Source: Methanomassiliicoccaceae archaeon DOK (lineage in GTDB: Archaea; Thermoplasmatota; Thermoplasmata; Methanomassiliicoccales; Methanomethylophilaceae). Taken from it: a DNA stretch of 64,000 nucleotides. The notes beneath the pieces are model-generated. The model saw nothing but the letters and a program-made list of their open reading frames with translations, was not told where the DNA came from and did no database searches. Both the position numbers and the translations under genes were made by a program. Positions within the stretch are counted from its first letter, which is position 1; each line of letters begins with the position of its first letter. Shown one piece after another: positions 7,933-16,098 of the stretch. The stretch lies in contig CP047880.1 in assembly GCA_009911715.1 (NCBI GenBank), positions 248,001 to 312,000 on the forward strand. Direction: 5' to 3'.

Positions 7933-8966
7933 TCCCTCGCCCCCGGTGTGACGCTGAACCTGTAGACGTTGTCCTTCCTCTCGACGCCGAACTTGACGTC
8001 CAGGAACGATTCCAGGGTGTCCATCTGGCTGAGGAGGTGCTTGCTGATCCTGGACACGGAGAAGCTGCTGCAGTCGTCCGCCATCGCCATGTATGGCAGG
8101 AGCTGGTCGGCGGTGTGGACGTCCATCGTGGATCCGCTCTCCATCTCCCTTATCAGGTCGACGGCAGCGTCCTTCCCGCACTTGTCCGGGGGATGGCCCC
8201 TGGACGACAGGGCGTTGCTCCCCAGCATGCCGTTCTCGTACTCCGCGACGAGAACCAGTCCGGCGCCCTGGGAGCCGCCGTCCGTCCTCTGGAGCTCGAT
8301 CTCCACGTCAGCATAGGGCATGAGGGCCTCCTTGCAGCTCTTTATCATCTCCTGCGGGACCCAGTCGGACAGGCGTTGGCAGAAGCACACGCCTCTCACG
8401 GCAACGAGGTCCCCGAGGGCCTCCTGGTTCAGAGGCTTTATCGTGCCGATGGGGTCGAGTGTTGCGATGACGCGTCCGCCCCCCTGGGGATAGAACCCCC
8501 TGTCGATGATCTTGGCGTCCGCGACGATGTTCATGCGGCTCATCATCGGGAAAAGCAGGGTCTGATAGTAATCGATGGGCGGGGCCCACATTACGTTCGT
8601 GCCCCCGCATATGTCGACGGTCAGCCTCTGGGTGTGGTTGCGTGCCGCGAGCAGCATCGCCTGCAGGACGAGACTGATGCTTCCGGCGGAGCTGATGTTG
8701 ACATCGATGTTGTAGATCTGCTCGTCACCCGGGACGAAGAAGAGGTCGCCGGATCCGATCTTGCAGCCCTCGACCTCGGACCCCGTCATGCGGGCCACCG
8801 CGTTGACCGCGGCAACATGCTGTCTCGACAGTCCGTTCGTGGGCCTGTTCTCCCTGATGCGGGTGAGGTGGACCGGGATGCCTGTGACGGTGGACATCGC
8901 CACCGTGGTGCGGACCATCTGGCCGCCTCCCTCTCCGCGGGATCCGTCGATTTCGAGCATGTCCAT
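7929..8966 (-). CDS. rtcA: RNA 3'-terminal phosphate cyclase
   Basis: The 345-residue protein begins with DGSRGEGGGQMVRT, the signature of RtcA. It continues with RPTNGLSRQH, SAGSISLVLQ and FYPQGGGR, and ends with the HTADQLLPYMA motif containing the nucleotidyl-accepting His. It converts RNA 3'-phosphates to 2',3'-cyclic phosphates using ATP. A TATA-like TTTTTAATC at about 8988-8996 lies 25 bp before the ATG, so the message is probably leaderless. Confidence 0.92.
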   Translation of the reverse strand: MDMLEIDGSRGEGGGQMVRTTVAMSTVTGIPVHLTRIRENRPTNGLSRQHVAAVNAVARMTGSEVEGCKIGSGDLFFVPGDEQIYNIDVNISSAGSISLVLQAMLLAARNHTQRLTVDICGGTNVMWAPPIDYYQTLLFPMMSRMNIVADAKIIDRGFYPQGGGRVIATLDPIGTIKPLNQEALGDLVAVRGVCFCQRLSDWVPQEMIKSCKEALMPYADVEIELQRTDGGSQGAGLVLVAEYENGMLGSNALSSRGHPPDKCGKDAAVDLIREMESGSTMDVHTADQLLPYMAMADDCSSFSVSRISKHLLSQMDTLESFLDVKFGVERKDNVYRFSVTPGARE

Positions 8967-9021
8967 GGTCGGTACATGGGCGACGTGATTAAAAACAATG
9001 CCATGAGGATGATGAAAAAGA

Positions 9022-9099
9022 TGGTAGCGAGGGGTCGATTTGAACGACCGGTCTCCGGGTTATGAGCCCGACGGGATATCCTGGCTACCCCACCTCGCT
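9022..9099 (-). tRNA. initiator tRNA-Met (CAT)
   Basis: On the minus strand the gene reads AGCGAGG...CCTCGCT + A + CCA. It has a D arm with GGGTAGCCAGGA, an anticodon arm GGGCTCATAACCC and a T loop GTTCAAATC. The GGG/CCC anticodon stem and the AGC-start acceptor are the hallmarks of archaeal initiator tRNA. CCA is encoded. A TATA element (TTATTTATAC at 9122-9133 on the minus strand) sits about 28 bp upstream. Confidence 0.95.
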
Positions 9100-9173
9100 G
9101 TAATCGACTCTAAACAAGGGGTAGTATAAATAACTATGTGGGATGCAGGCTCTGCCAGGCATCCCGTTTAGTA

Positions 9174-9506
9174 TCAGAAGAGCTTCTTCAGGAACATCAG
9201 ATCGTCGATCTTGCCCTTCACGGCGATCTTCTTGAGGACGTAGGCGCGCATGGGCCTGAGCGTCCCGTCGATGAGTCCCTGCAGGTTCTCGGGGGTGGTG
9301 GTGACGGTCACGTCCGCGTCCTCGAGGAGTCCGGGCTCGAAGTAGTAGATCTTGGCGTCCTTGAGTTTCAGGCTGTAGGACTCGGTTCCGAGGTCGAGGT
9401 TGAAGCTTTTGGTCAGGGGCTCTATCTCCTTCCTGATGTTCTCGTCCTTCTCCATCTTCCTGTGGAACCTGTCGATGACTTCCTGGATCTCCTGCTGCAT
9501 GCTCAT
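9174..9506 (-). CDS. SCP2 sterol-binding-like domain protein
   Basis: This 110-residue, single-domain protein has the SCP2 pattern: an amphipathic N-terminal helix, then LDLGTESYSLKLKDAKIYYFEPGLLEDADVTV strands (about 35-68), the ENLQGLIDGTLRPMRAYVLKKIAVKG segment and a final hydrophobic helix. Such domains bind lipids or hydrophobic ligands. Its target in archaea is unknown. I chose the ATG at 9506 because GGTGA lies 6 nt upstream. A GTG 3 codons earlier overlaps the rnhB stop. Confidence 0.75.
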   Translation of the reverse strand: MSMQQEIQEVIDRFHRKMEKDENIRKEIEPLTKSFNLDLGTESYSLKLKDAKIYYFEPGLLEDADVTVTTTPENLQGLIDGTLRPMRAYVLKKIAVKGKIDDLMFLKKLF

Positions 9507-9511
9507 GTCTT

Positions 9512-10147
9512 TCACCAGTCGCTGATCTTCGTGTTAGCTCTTGCGGACAGCATCTGTCTGACGGGCTCCCAGGAGCACCTCACATGCGGGGGCGCCCTTC
9601 CGTTGTCCCTGATCCATGCCGCGATGAAGTCCATCGTGTAATGGTCGCTGGGGTATCCGCTTCCGATGTTCGTGCCGAATTCAGCGCGGATGTCGTCCAT
9701 CATCCTGTCCCTCGTGACCTTGGCCACGATCGAAGCAGCTGATACTACAGGGTAGGTGTCATCCGCTTTATGCTTTGCTATAATTTCCACATCGGGCACT
9801 AAAGCACCCAGCCTCCTCGAGAAGGAAGCCTCGTTCACGTCGGGGCAGTCGGCGTACACCGTGGCCCCCATGCCCTTCACGGCCTCCGCGAACATGTTCA
9901 GCTCGACATCGTTGAGGGACATCTCCTTGCGGCGGGCGTCCACGTCCGCGGCGGTGGCGATCACGGTTCTCCAATCCGCCACCGATGTGATCTCGTCGTA
10001 CATCCTCTCGCGGGTCCTCGGGGTCAGCTTCTTGGAGTCCTTGACCCCGATGGCAGTAAGCGGCTCGTCTGTCTCGATGAAGACCGCGCCGACGACCAGG
10101 GGCCCCATGACCGATCCCCTGCCAGCCTCATCCACTCCGCAGTGCAT
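9512..10147 (-). CDS. rnhB: ribonuclease HII
   Basis: The 211-residue protein starts with CGVDEAGRGSVMGPLVVGA, giving the catalytic Asp6-Glu7 pair of type 2 RNase H. It continues with VKDSKKLTPRTRE and a VVSAASIVAKVTRD motif. It removes RNA primers and misincorporated ribonucleotides from DNA. The stop overlaps a possible GTG of the SCP2 gene. The gene shares a 64-bp promoter spacer with the divergent mptA. Confidence 0.94.
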   Translation of the reverse strand: MHCGVDEAGRGSVMGPLVVGAVFIETDEPLTAIGVKDSKKLTPRTRERMYDEITSVADWRTVIATAADVDARRKEMSLNDVELNMFAEAVKGMGATVYADCPDVNEASFSRRLGALVPDVEIIAKHKADDTYPVVSAASIVAKVTRDRMMDDIRAEFGTNIGSGYPSDHYTMDFIAAWIRDNGRAPPHVRCSWEPVRQMLSARANTKISDW

Positions 10148-10171
10148 GTCCCATCAACCGAATCAGTTGTA

Positions 10172-10187
10172 GATATAGCTTATTTAA
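10172..10187. promoter_or_regulatory. shared bidirectional TATA box between rnhB and mptA
   Basis: The nearly symmetric CTTATTTAAG lies midway in the 64-bp spacer, about 28 bp from the mptA ATG on one side and about 33 bp from the rnhB ATG on the other. Read on either strand it is a good archaeal TATA box, so one element may serve both genes. Proposed from position and sequence only. Confidence 0.55.
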
Positions 10188-10211
10188 GTCGATGTCGTAT
10201 TTGGACGAACC

Positions 10212-11096
10212 ATGGCTTTGAAATGCGACTTGCAATACGGCAGAGGCGATGCCGGATACAAGCTCACACGTGTAGGCGTCAAAGGCGTCCGCAAACCCGT
10301 GCTCGTCCACAGGGAGGGCAGGGACGGGACCCTCAACAACGCCCTGAACTGCTCCATCGACATCTTCGTGGACCTCCCCGCGGACCAGAAGGGGTCCCAC
10401 ATGTCCAGGAACGTGGAGGTCCTCAACGAGGTCGTCGAGGAGAGCCTCAGGAACCCGATCACCGCCATCGAGGACATGGCCGCGGACATATGCAGGAAGC
10501 TCCTCGTCCACCACGAGTACGCCATGACGGCGGACGTCAGCATCTCTTCGGAGTATTTCCGCAGCTGCAAGACGCCCCTCGGAAAGGACACTTTCGAGAT
10601 GTTCACGCTTCTCGCCGGAGGCCACATAGTCCGCGACGGTCCGCTCACCAAGACCGTCGGGGTCAAGGTCACAGGTATGACGGCGTGCCCCTGCGCACAG
10701 CAGACCGTCACCGAGATGCTGGAGTACAGCGGCGACATGCCCGTCATGTCCCACAACCAGAGGAACGTCTGCACGATCCTGATGACCATGCCCGAGGATG
10801 TGACCATCGAGGCCGACGAGCTCATCGACATCGCCCAGGACTCTTTCTCGTCCCCCACGTTCGAGCTTCTCAAGAGGCCCGACGAGGGACAGGTGGTCAT
10901 CAACGCCCACAGGAACACCAAGTTCGTCGAGGATGTCGTCAGGGGCGTCCTCGAAAGAATCGTCAAGAGGTTCACCGAGCTTCCGGACGAGGTGTTCATC
11001 GACGTCATCAGCGACTCCGAGGAGTCCATCCACAAGCACGACGCCTTCGCGGAGAGGGTGGCGACGCTCGGGGAGCTCCGTCAGGAGAACCTGTGA
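10212..11096 (+). CDS. mptA: GTP cyclohydrolase MptA (type IB/FolE2 family)
   Basis: This is a 294-residue COG1469 protein. Conserved segments are GVKGVRKPV, FVDLPADQKGSHMSRN, the VTGMTACPCAQQTV metal-site motif with the catalytic Cys, and VMSHNQRN. MptA opens GTP to 7,8-dihydroneopterin 2',3'-cyclic phosphate. In archaea this feeds tetrahydromethanopterin, and in haloarchaea also folate and the 7-deazaguanine of archaeosine. RaSEA, an archaeosine enzyme, lies 2.4 kb downstream. A strong hairpin terminator follows. Confidence 0.92.
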   Translation: MALKCDLQYGRGDAGYKLTRVGVKGVRKPVLVHREGRDGTLNNALNCSIDIFVDLPADQKGSHMSRNVEVLNEVVEESLRNPITAIEDMAADICRKLLVHHEYAMTADVSISSEYFRSCKTPLGKDTFEMFTLLAGGHIVRDGPLTKTVGVKVTGMTACPCAQQTVTEMLEYSGDMPVMSHNQRNVCTILMTMPEDVTIEADELIDIAQDSFSSPTFELLKRPDEGQVVINAHRNTKFVEDVVRGVLERIVKRFTELPDEVFIDVISDSEESIHKHDAFAERVATLGELRQENL

Positions 11097-11126
11097 GGCC
11101 ACGTCTAGAATAAACTCATCGGGATC

Positions 11127-11150
11127 CCGGGGCGTGACGACACGCCCCGG
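11127..11150. terminator. bidirectional hairpin terminator between mptA and the convergent gene
   Basis: A perfect inverted repeat, CCGGGGCGTG / CACGCCCCGG with loop ACGA, lies 30 bp after the mptA stop. A run of six T follows at 11161-11166. It separates two convergent genes and can serve both. Confidence 0.75.
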
Positions 11151-11174
11151 CCCCCATTCATTTTTTGAAAAGGG

Positions 11175-11969
11175 TCATCTGGCCGCGGGAGGAAGCTCTG
11201 AAAGCTCCTCCGGGCTGTACTTTCTCAGGTTCTTCTGCATCACGGAGATGTCGCAGACGTACACGTCCTCGGGGCACTCCAGGTCGTCCAGGCATCCGAC
11301 CCAGTAGACGACGAGTCCGGGGCCGAACAGCTTGGTGTAGGGGACGAGCTGCTTCCTGGAGTTGAACCTGAACTCGGTGTTGTCTCCGAAGGACGCCTTG
11401 CTCTCGACCCAGTAGATGGTCTTCCCCTCGTACTCCACGGGCTGGTCGAGGAGGCAGTCGGGGGTCTTGGTGAACTCGGTGTCCCTGAGGTCGTTCTCGG
11501 TCCTGTAGGTCACGCCCTGGCCGTCGAGCCATTCATGGAGCAGTCCCTCACCCCACAGTCCGCGCTCCCTCTGGCGGTCGTTCGCCGCCGGGGAGTAGAC
11601 GATGTCCTGTTCCACAGCCTCCCTGACCTCGTCGGCGGTCTCCTCGGACTCGAGCAGGTCGGGGTCGCGGATGTAGCTCCAGAACTCCTTCTTGGTAGCT
11701 CCGTCCTCGAGGAAAATGAACATCGCGGTCAGGATCGGGGGGAACTTGTACTTCTTCGAAAGGCCCATGATGGACGTGCCCTTGCGCCACTCCTTCAGCA
11801 TCTTCGCGGAGTTCTGCTTCACGACGTAGAAGCGCTTCTTGACCTCCCTGGTGGTCTTCTGGGTGAACAGACTATCCAGCATGCGCATGTCGTACTCCGA
11901 CGAAAGCCTCCTGACGTCATCTGCGGTGCGGAGGCTGTTGTAGAGCTCCTTGTACTCCTCGTACTTCAC
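11175..11969 (-). CDS. CDIN1/C15orf41-like TPD-motif nuclease family protein
   Basis: The 264-residue protein has an N-terminal helical/HTH part (1-100) with FPPILTAMFIF, and a C-terminal PD-(D/E)XK-like domain: GLWGEGLLHEWL (Glu142), KTPDCLL (Thr169-Pro170-Asp171) and WVESKASFGD (Glu189-x-Lys191). The TPD motif in place of the usual PD typifies the family of human CDAN1-interacting nuclease 1, which has archaeal members. It lies 4 bp downstream of the flavoprotein gene. The substrate is not known. Confidence 0.72.
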   Translation of the reverse strand: MKYEEYKELYNSLRTADDVRRLSSEYDMRMLDSLFTQKTTREVKKRFYVVKQNSAKMLKEWRKGTSIMGLSKKYKFPPILTAMFIFLEDGATKKEFWSYIRDPDLLESEETADEVREAVEQDIVYSPAANDRQRERGLWGEGLLHEWLDGQGVTYRTENDLRDTEFTKTPDCLLDQPVEYEGKTIYWVESKASFGDNTEFRFNSRKQLVPYTKLFGPGLVVYWVGCLDDLECPEDVYVCDISVMQKNLRKYSPEELSELPPAAR

Positions 11970-11973
11970 GGTA

Positions 11974-13320
11974 TCACATGTGCCTGCAAAGGTCCTCCAC
12001 CGCCGATATGACGACGTCCTTGACCATGGACGTCGGCGGGCAGTAGGCGTTCTCGGAGCGCATCAGGAAGTCCTCGGCGGTCATCCCGTTGACGATGGCG
12101 GATGTGAGCCAGTCTATGCGGCCGGTCGCCTCCTCTCCGGCGATGATCTGCGCCCCGACGATCCTGTGGGTTGTCCTGTCGGCGATGACCTTGACCCTCA
12201 GCTCCTTCCCTCCGGGGTAGTATCTGGCGCGGGTGAGGCCGCATGCGCTCCCGGTGACGGTGTCGATGCCGTACCACGAGGCCAGTCCGAGGGACAGCCC
12301 TGTTCCGGCGATCTGCTTGTCGCCGATGACGCTGACCCACGGGCTCGCGACGGGACCGAAGAGCATCTTGTCCCCTCCCGCGGCGTTGTTTCCAGCCACA
12401 CGGCCCTGCCTGACCGCTGTGGAGCCGAGCTGGCTCATGGTGGCGCCTGGCATGACGGCGGACTGGCACTGGACGAGGTCCCCGGCGACGTATACGTCCG
12501 GCACGAGCCTGCCCCTCCTGTACGCGTTGAGGGTGGGCGCTGCGACTAGCGCGTTGAGCTGGCCAACGTCCAGTCCGAGGGCCTTGGGGATGTCGAGGTT
12601 GGCACGGACCCCCGTGGCGAATATCATGAGGCCGCAGGGGTACTCCTGTCCGGCAGCAGTCACGCTGCTGACCCTTCCCTCTCCGTTCACAGCCTGGATC
12701 GGGGCCTTCATTACGAACCTGATGCCCTTGGACTCGAGGTGCTCCTGGATCTCGTCGGCCATGTCCTTGTCGGCGATGCGGGGGATGACCTGGTCCATCA
12801 TCTCTATGACCGTGACGTCCTTGCCCATCTCCCTCAGGGCGACCGCGAGCTCGAGGCCTATGACGCCGGCACCGCCGATCACGACGCTGTCGACGTCCTT
12901 CAACGCGGACTGGATGTTCTTTCCGTCCCTCACGGTCCTGATGACGAAGACGTTGTCCAGGTCGGTGCCGGGTATGGGCGGGACGAACACCCTGCCTCCC
13001 GTGGCGATCACCAGGGAGTCGTAGGGATACGTCTGTCCTCCTGCGGTGACAGTCTTGCCGTCCCCGTCGACGGAATCGACCCTCGTTCCCGTGAGCACCT
13101 TTATCCCGCGCTCCTTCTCGTAGAACTCGGGGGTGTGCATGACGATCTCGTCCCATCCGCTCCTGCCCTCTATCCCCCAGGGGATGGCGCAGGGCGAATA
13201 GGCGATGTCCTCGTCCTCTGTGAAAACAGTGATCTGCGCGTCAGAGGATGCCTCTCTGGCTGCCGAGGCGGCGGACATTCCGGCCGCACCCGAACCTATG
13301 ACGATAATTCTCCTTGCCAT
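11974..13320 (-). CDS. FAD-dependent pyridine nucleotide-disulfide oxidoreductase (NADH oxidase / CoA-disulfide reductase type)
   Basis: The 448-residue protein starts with the FAD-binding IVIGSGAAGMSAA. It has a Cys in the SPCAIPWGIEG motif near residue 43, where the family's single redox Cys lies, then a second GGAGVIGLELAVAL Rossmann motif for NAD(P)H near residue 155 and a C-terminal dimerisation domain ending in CPPTSMVKD. Members include NADH oxidases, CoA-disulfide and polysulfide reductases. The exact acceptor cannot be read from sequence. The chosen ATG has AGGTAAG upstream. Confidence 0.83.
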   Translation of the reverse strand: MARRIIVIGSGAAGMSAASAAREASSDAQITVFTEDEDIAYSPCAIPWGIEGRSGWDEIVMHTPEFYEKERGIKVLTGTRVDSVDGDGKTVTAGGQTYPYDSLVIATGGRVFVPPIPGTDLDNVFVIRTVRDGKNIQSALKDVDSVVIGGAGVIGLELAVALREMGKDVTVIEMMDQVIPRIADKDMADEIQEHLESKGIRFVMKAPIQAVNGEGRVSSVTAAGQEYPCGLMIFATGVRANLDIPKALGLDVGQLNALVAAPTLNAYRRGRLVPDVYVAGDLVQCQSAVMPGATMSQLGSTAVRQGRVAGNNAAGGDKMLFGPVASPWVSVIGDKQIAGTGLSLGLASWYGIDTVTGSACGLTRARYYPGGKELRVKVIADRTTHRIVGAQIIAGEEATGRIDWLTSAIVNGMTAEDFLMRSENAYCPPTSMVKDVVISAVEDLCRHM

Positions 13321-13376
13321 GTGGCTTACCTGCATTCCCGTATGTCGTCTTTCTAAAAACACTTGCGACGATTGGA

Positions 13377-13390
13377 CGCGCGCGCACGTG
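13377..13390. other. alternating CG tract in divergent promoter spacer
   Basis: CGCGCGCGCACGTG, 14 strictly alternating pyrimidine-purine bases, lies between the divergent flavoprotein and RaSEA genes. The identical 14-mer occurs on the minus strand within 32613-32629. See findings. Confidence 0.6.
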
Positions 13391-13496
13391 AGCGGGCGGA
13401 CGTCGCGAATCCCGGCATCTGGCACATTTGTTGCCATGACCGAGGGCCCTGTGTGGCGGGTGGAAGGATTAAATCCCTGTCCAGGATAATGGATGC

Positions 13497-14492
13497 ATGA
13501 TGAAGGAGAAGAGGTCGCCTTCCCAGCTGGAGGCACTTTGGAAGGAGAGCGACATGTCGAACGGTCGCAAGGTCGACGCCATGGTCGTGATCCTGCGCAC
13601 AAACGGATGCTGCTGGGTCAGGCACGGAGGTTGCACGATGTGCGGCTACCGCGAGGCATCGCTGACCGACGTGACCGAGGACGACCTTCTGAAGCAGCTC
13701 GAACAGGCGCTGTCCAAGTACAAGGGCGAGCCGTTCGTCAAGATATACACATCGGGCAGCTTCCTGGACGACAACGAGGTGCCGCCGGAGATCAGGAGAC
13801 GCTTCTTCGAGGCGTTCTCGGACTGCGAGCGCATCCTGTTCGAGAGCCGTCCCGAGTTCATAACGCCGGAGTCCCTGGCGGACGTCCCGAAGACGGTCAC
13901 CATAGCCCTGGGTCTGGAGAGCTCAGACCCAGATGTGCTGGAGCGCTCGGTCCACAAGGGGTTCACCCCTGAGGACATACGCAGGGCCGGGACCCTGATC
14001 AAGGAGAACGGGCTCATGGTGAGGACGTATCTGCTGCTCAAGCCCCCCTTCATGACCGAGGACATGGCGATAGAGGACGCAGTGAGGTCCGCGAGGTTCG
14101 CCGACGAGTTCTCGGACGAGATCTCCGTCAATCCCCTGAACGTGCAGAGGGGGACGTACGTGGAGCGGCTGTGGAAGAGGGGCGAGTTCAGGTCGCCCTG
14201 GATATGGTCGCTTATGGAGGTGTTCAGACAGCTGTCTGGCACTGTGCATTCGAGGCTCATGTCGTCGCCCTCGGGAGGAGGTGCGGCGAGGGGCGTTCAC
14301 AACTGCGGCGAGTGCGACCGCAGGGCCCTCGACGCGGTCGAGAGGTTCAGCTACACGCAGGACCTCGGGGACCTGGACGTCGAGTGCGGCTGCAGGGAGA
14401 AGTGGCTGGCGTACAGGGAGTCGGAGGGGATCCTGGGGTCCCCAGCGGACCTGGACCGCGACTTCGAAAACGATTTGATTCTAAGGATGTGA
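13497..14492 (+). CDS. archaeosine synthase radical SAM subunit (RaSEA)
   Basis: The 331-residue radical SAM protein of the TIGR01210/Elp3-like type has an unusual cluster motif (NGCCWVRHGGCTMCGY, cysteines at 38/39, 46 and 49). Further conserved segments are KIYTSGSFLDD, FESRPEFI, ALGLESSDPDVLERSVHKGF and a C-terminal Cys-rich NCGECDRR...CGCREKW segment. RaSEA works with ArcS to turn the lysine adduct on tRNA position 15 into archaeosine. TATA-like GGATTAAATCC 25 bp before the ATG indicates a leaderless message. Confidence 0.85.
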   Translation: MMKEKRSPSQLEALWKESDMSNGRKVDAMVVILRTNGCCWVRHGGCTMCGYREASLTDVTEDDLLKQLEQALSKYKGEPFVKIYTSGSFLDDNEVPPEIRRRFFEAFSDCERILFESRPEFITPESLADVPKTVTIALGLESSDPDVLERSVHKGFTPEDIRRAGTLIKENGLMVRTYLLLKPPFMTEDMAIEDAVRSARFADEFSDEISVNPLNVQRGTYVERLWKRGEFRSPWIWSLMEVFRQLSGTVHSRLMSSPSGGGAARGVHNCGECDRRALDAVERFSYTQDLGDLDVECGCREKWLAYRESEGILGSPADLDRDFENDLILRM

Positions 14493-14496
14493 GAGC

Positions 14497-14823
14497 GTGG
14501 AGTACGACATCAAGAGAGGCTGGTTCAAGAACATCGAGGGCGACCTGCTCGAGCAGATGATGGCCCAGGTCTTCGGCAACGTGAAGAAGGAGGGCGACCT
14601 GCTGGTGTCCACCTACGGCGTCCTGGACAGGATCGAGGTCAAGATCCTCGCCAAGGACAAGCTGGACATAGCCACGGTCAACAAGGAGGGCGCCGCCGCC
14701 AGCGACGAGGCCATCCTCGACAGCAAGAGGCGCCTCAACGAGTTCGCCGAGAAGGCCACGGGATTCGACGCGAAGGCTCGTATGAAGAGGGCCCAGAAGA
14801 AGGCGAAGGAAGGCACCCTCTGA
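14497..14823 (+). CDS. DUF5611-like conserved archaeal protein
   Basis: This is a 108-residue cytoplasmic protein starting at GTG, 4 bp after RaSEA. The N-terminal part (YDIKRGWFKNIEGDLLEQ, then DRIEVKILAKDKLDIAT) is alpha/beta. The tail from residue 70 is a basic helix (SKRRLNEFAEKATG...MKRAQKKAKEG). It resembles a small euryarchaeal family of unknown function that I associate with DUF5611. Its coupling to RaSEA hints at an RNA-related job, but nothing in the protein proves it. Confidence 0.65.
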   Translation: MEYDIKRGWFKNIEGDLLEQMMAQVFGNVKKEGDLLVSTYGVLDRIEVKILAKDKLDIATVNKEGAAASDEAILDSKRRLNEFAEKATGFDAKARMKRAQKKAKEGTL

Positions 14824-14889
14824 GGGCAGTCCGCCGGAACCGAGGCAAACCGTTTCCCTCCTTTCTTATTATAAGGGCGCGAGGGGTTA

Positions 14890-14903
14890 GGTTTATATAC
14901 AAC
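14890..14903 (+). promoter_or_regulatory. TATA box of the ribosomal protein superoperon
   Basis: GGTTTATATACAAC is the strongest TATA element in the 274-bp gap before uL3. Initiation about 25 bp downstream, near 14921, would leave a leader of about 175 nt. Confidence 0.7.
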
Positions 14904-14920
14904 ACCCCTATACAACCCCC

Positions 14921-15097
14921 TTAGATTGGACATAATAGTGTTCGACCAGACGCATCGGGCAATGCGAATGCAACCCATGTCTGCCCCGTCTCCTTCGGGT
15001 TTCTGGGGGCGAATACGGCGTCACGGTCGGAGCATTAAGACGTTCGTCTGATAAAACGCGAGGTTAGCGAAGAGACCCTCGCAGGTATGTGTAAAAT
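14921..15097 (+). promoter_or_regulatory. structured 5' leader of the ribosomal protein operon
   Basis: The inferred leader contains several inverted repeats: GCCCC/GGGGGC around 14983-15010, AGAC-GTTC-GTCT at 15038-15049 and GCGAGG/CCTCGC at 15058-15082 with a 13-nt loop. The last one ends 15 nt before the uL3 ATG, next to the GCAGGT ribosome-binding region. Most genes nearby are leaderless or nearly so, so a long folded leader suggests autogenous control by a ribosomal protein. This is inferred and matches no leader family I can name. Confidence 0.5.
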
Positions 15098-16096
15098 ATG
15101 CCGCAAAGGAGACGTCCTAAGAGAGGATCTAGGGCATTCGGCCCTAGGAAGAGAGCACAGTCGCAGACACCCAGGCTCGACTCGTGGCCCGAGATCAACG
15201 GAACACCCAAGATCCAGGGCTTCGCCGGCTACAAGGCCGGAATGACCCACGCGTTCATCGTGGACAAGAGGGCCAAGAGCACGACCTCCGGAATGGAGAT
15301 CCAGGTGCCCGTGACCGTTGTCGAAGTACCCCCCATGAAAATCGCAGCCGTCAGGTTCTACGAGAGCAGCATCGTCGGTCTCAAGACCGCCGGTGAGGTC
15401 TGGGCCAAAGGCCTGGACCCCCTCCTGGAGAGGCGCCTGAGCGTCCCCAAGAACCACGACGAGGCCACTTTTGCCAGATACGACGGACTGGACATCGAGG
15501 ATGTCCGCGTCATCGCCTACACCCAGCCCAAGATGGTCTCCGGAGTCCCCAAGAAGGTCCCCGACCTCATGGAGCTCAGGATCGGCGGAGGAACCATTGA
15601 GGAGAGGGTCGCCTACGCCAAGCAGATCCTCGGAACCGAGGTCAACTTCACCGACTTCGTCGCCGAGGGCGCCCTCACCGACGTCATCGCCGTCACCAAG
15701 GGTAAGGGATTCCAGGGTGTAACGAAGCGCTGGGGTGTCAAGCTCCTGTCCCACAGGAACAGCAAGCACCGCCGCGGAATCGGTAACCTCGGACCCAAGA
15801 GGCCCGGATACGTCAGGTCCACAGTTCCTGGATCCGGACAGATGGGATACCACCAGAGGACCGAGTTCAACAAGAAGATCATCAAAGTCGGCACCGAGGG
15901 TTCCGAAGTCACTCCCAGGGGAGGATTCCTCAACTACGGAGAGGTCAGGAACACCTACGTCCTGGTCCACGGATCCGTTCCCGGCCCCACCAAGAGGCTG
16001 ATCAGGTTCAGGGACGCCACCAGGATGCCCAAGAAGGCCGACAACGAGGCCGTCGACGTCACCTACGTCTCGACCGAGTCCAAGCAGGGGGCATGA
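15098..16096 (+). CDS. rpl3: 50S ribosomal protein uL3
   Basis: The 332-residue protein is of archaeal/eukaryotic L3 length. It has the basic N-terminus MPQRRRPKRGSRAFGPRKRA, the FAGYKAGMTH strand, the RWGVKLL region, and the central loop HRRGIGNLGPKRPGYVR and TVPGSGQMGYHQRTEFNK that reach the peptidyl-transferase centre. It is the first gene of the superoperon, and its stop overlaps a possible uL4 start. Confidence 0.97.
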   Translation: MPQRRRPKRGSRAFGPRKRAQSQTPRLDSWPEINGTPKIQGFAGYKAGMTHAFIVDKRAKSTTSGMEIQVPVTVVEVPPMKIAAVRFYESSIVGLKTAGEVWAKGLDPLLERRLSVPKNHDEATFARYDGLDIEDVRVIAYTQPKMVSGVPKKVPDLMELRIGGGTIEERVAYAKQILGTEVNFTDFVAEGALTDVIAVTKGKGFQGVTKRWGVKLLSHRNSKHRRGIGNLGPKRPGYVRSTVPGSGQMGYHQRTEFNKKIIKVGTEGSEVTPRGGFLNYGEVRNTYVLVHGSVPGPTKRLIRFRDATRMPKKADNEAVDVTYVSTESKQGA

Positions 16097-16098
16097 GA

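Noticed and set aside
13321-13602. N-terminal extension of the flavoprotein gene by 94 codons
   Set aside because: The extension precedes the FAD-binding strand, overlaps the divergent RaSEA promoter and gene start, and looks non-coding. MARRIIVIGSGAAG is the natural N-terminus.
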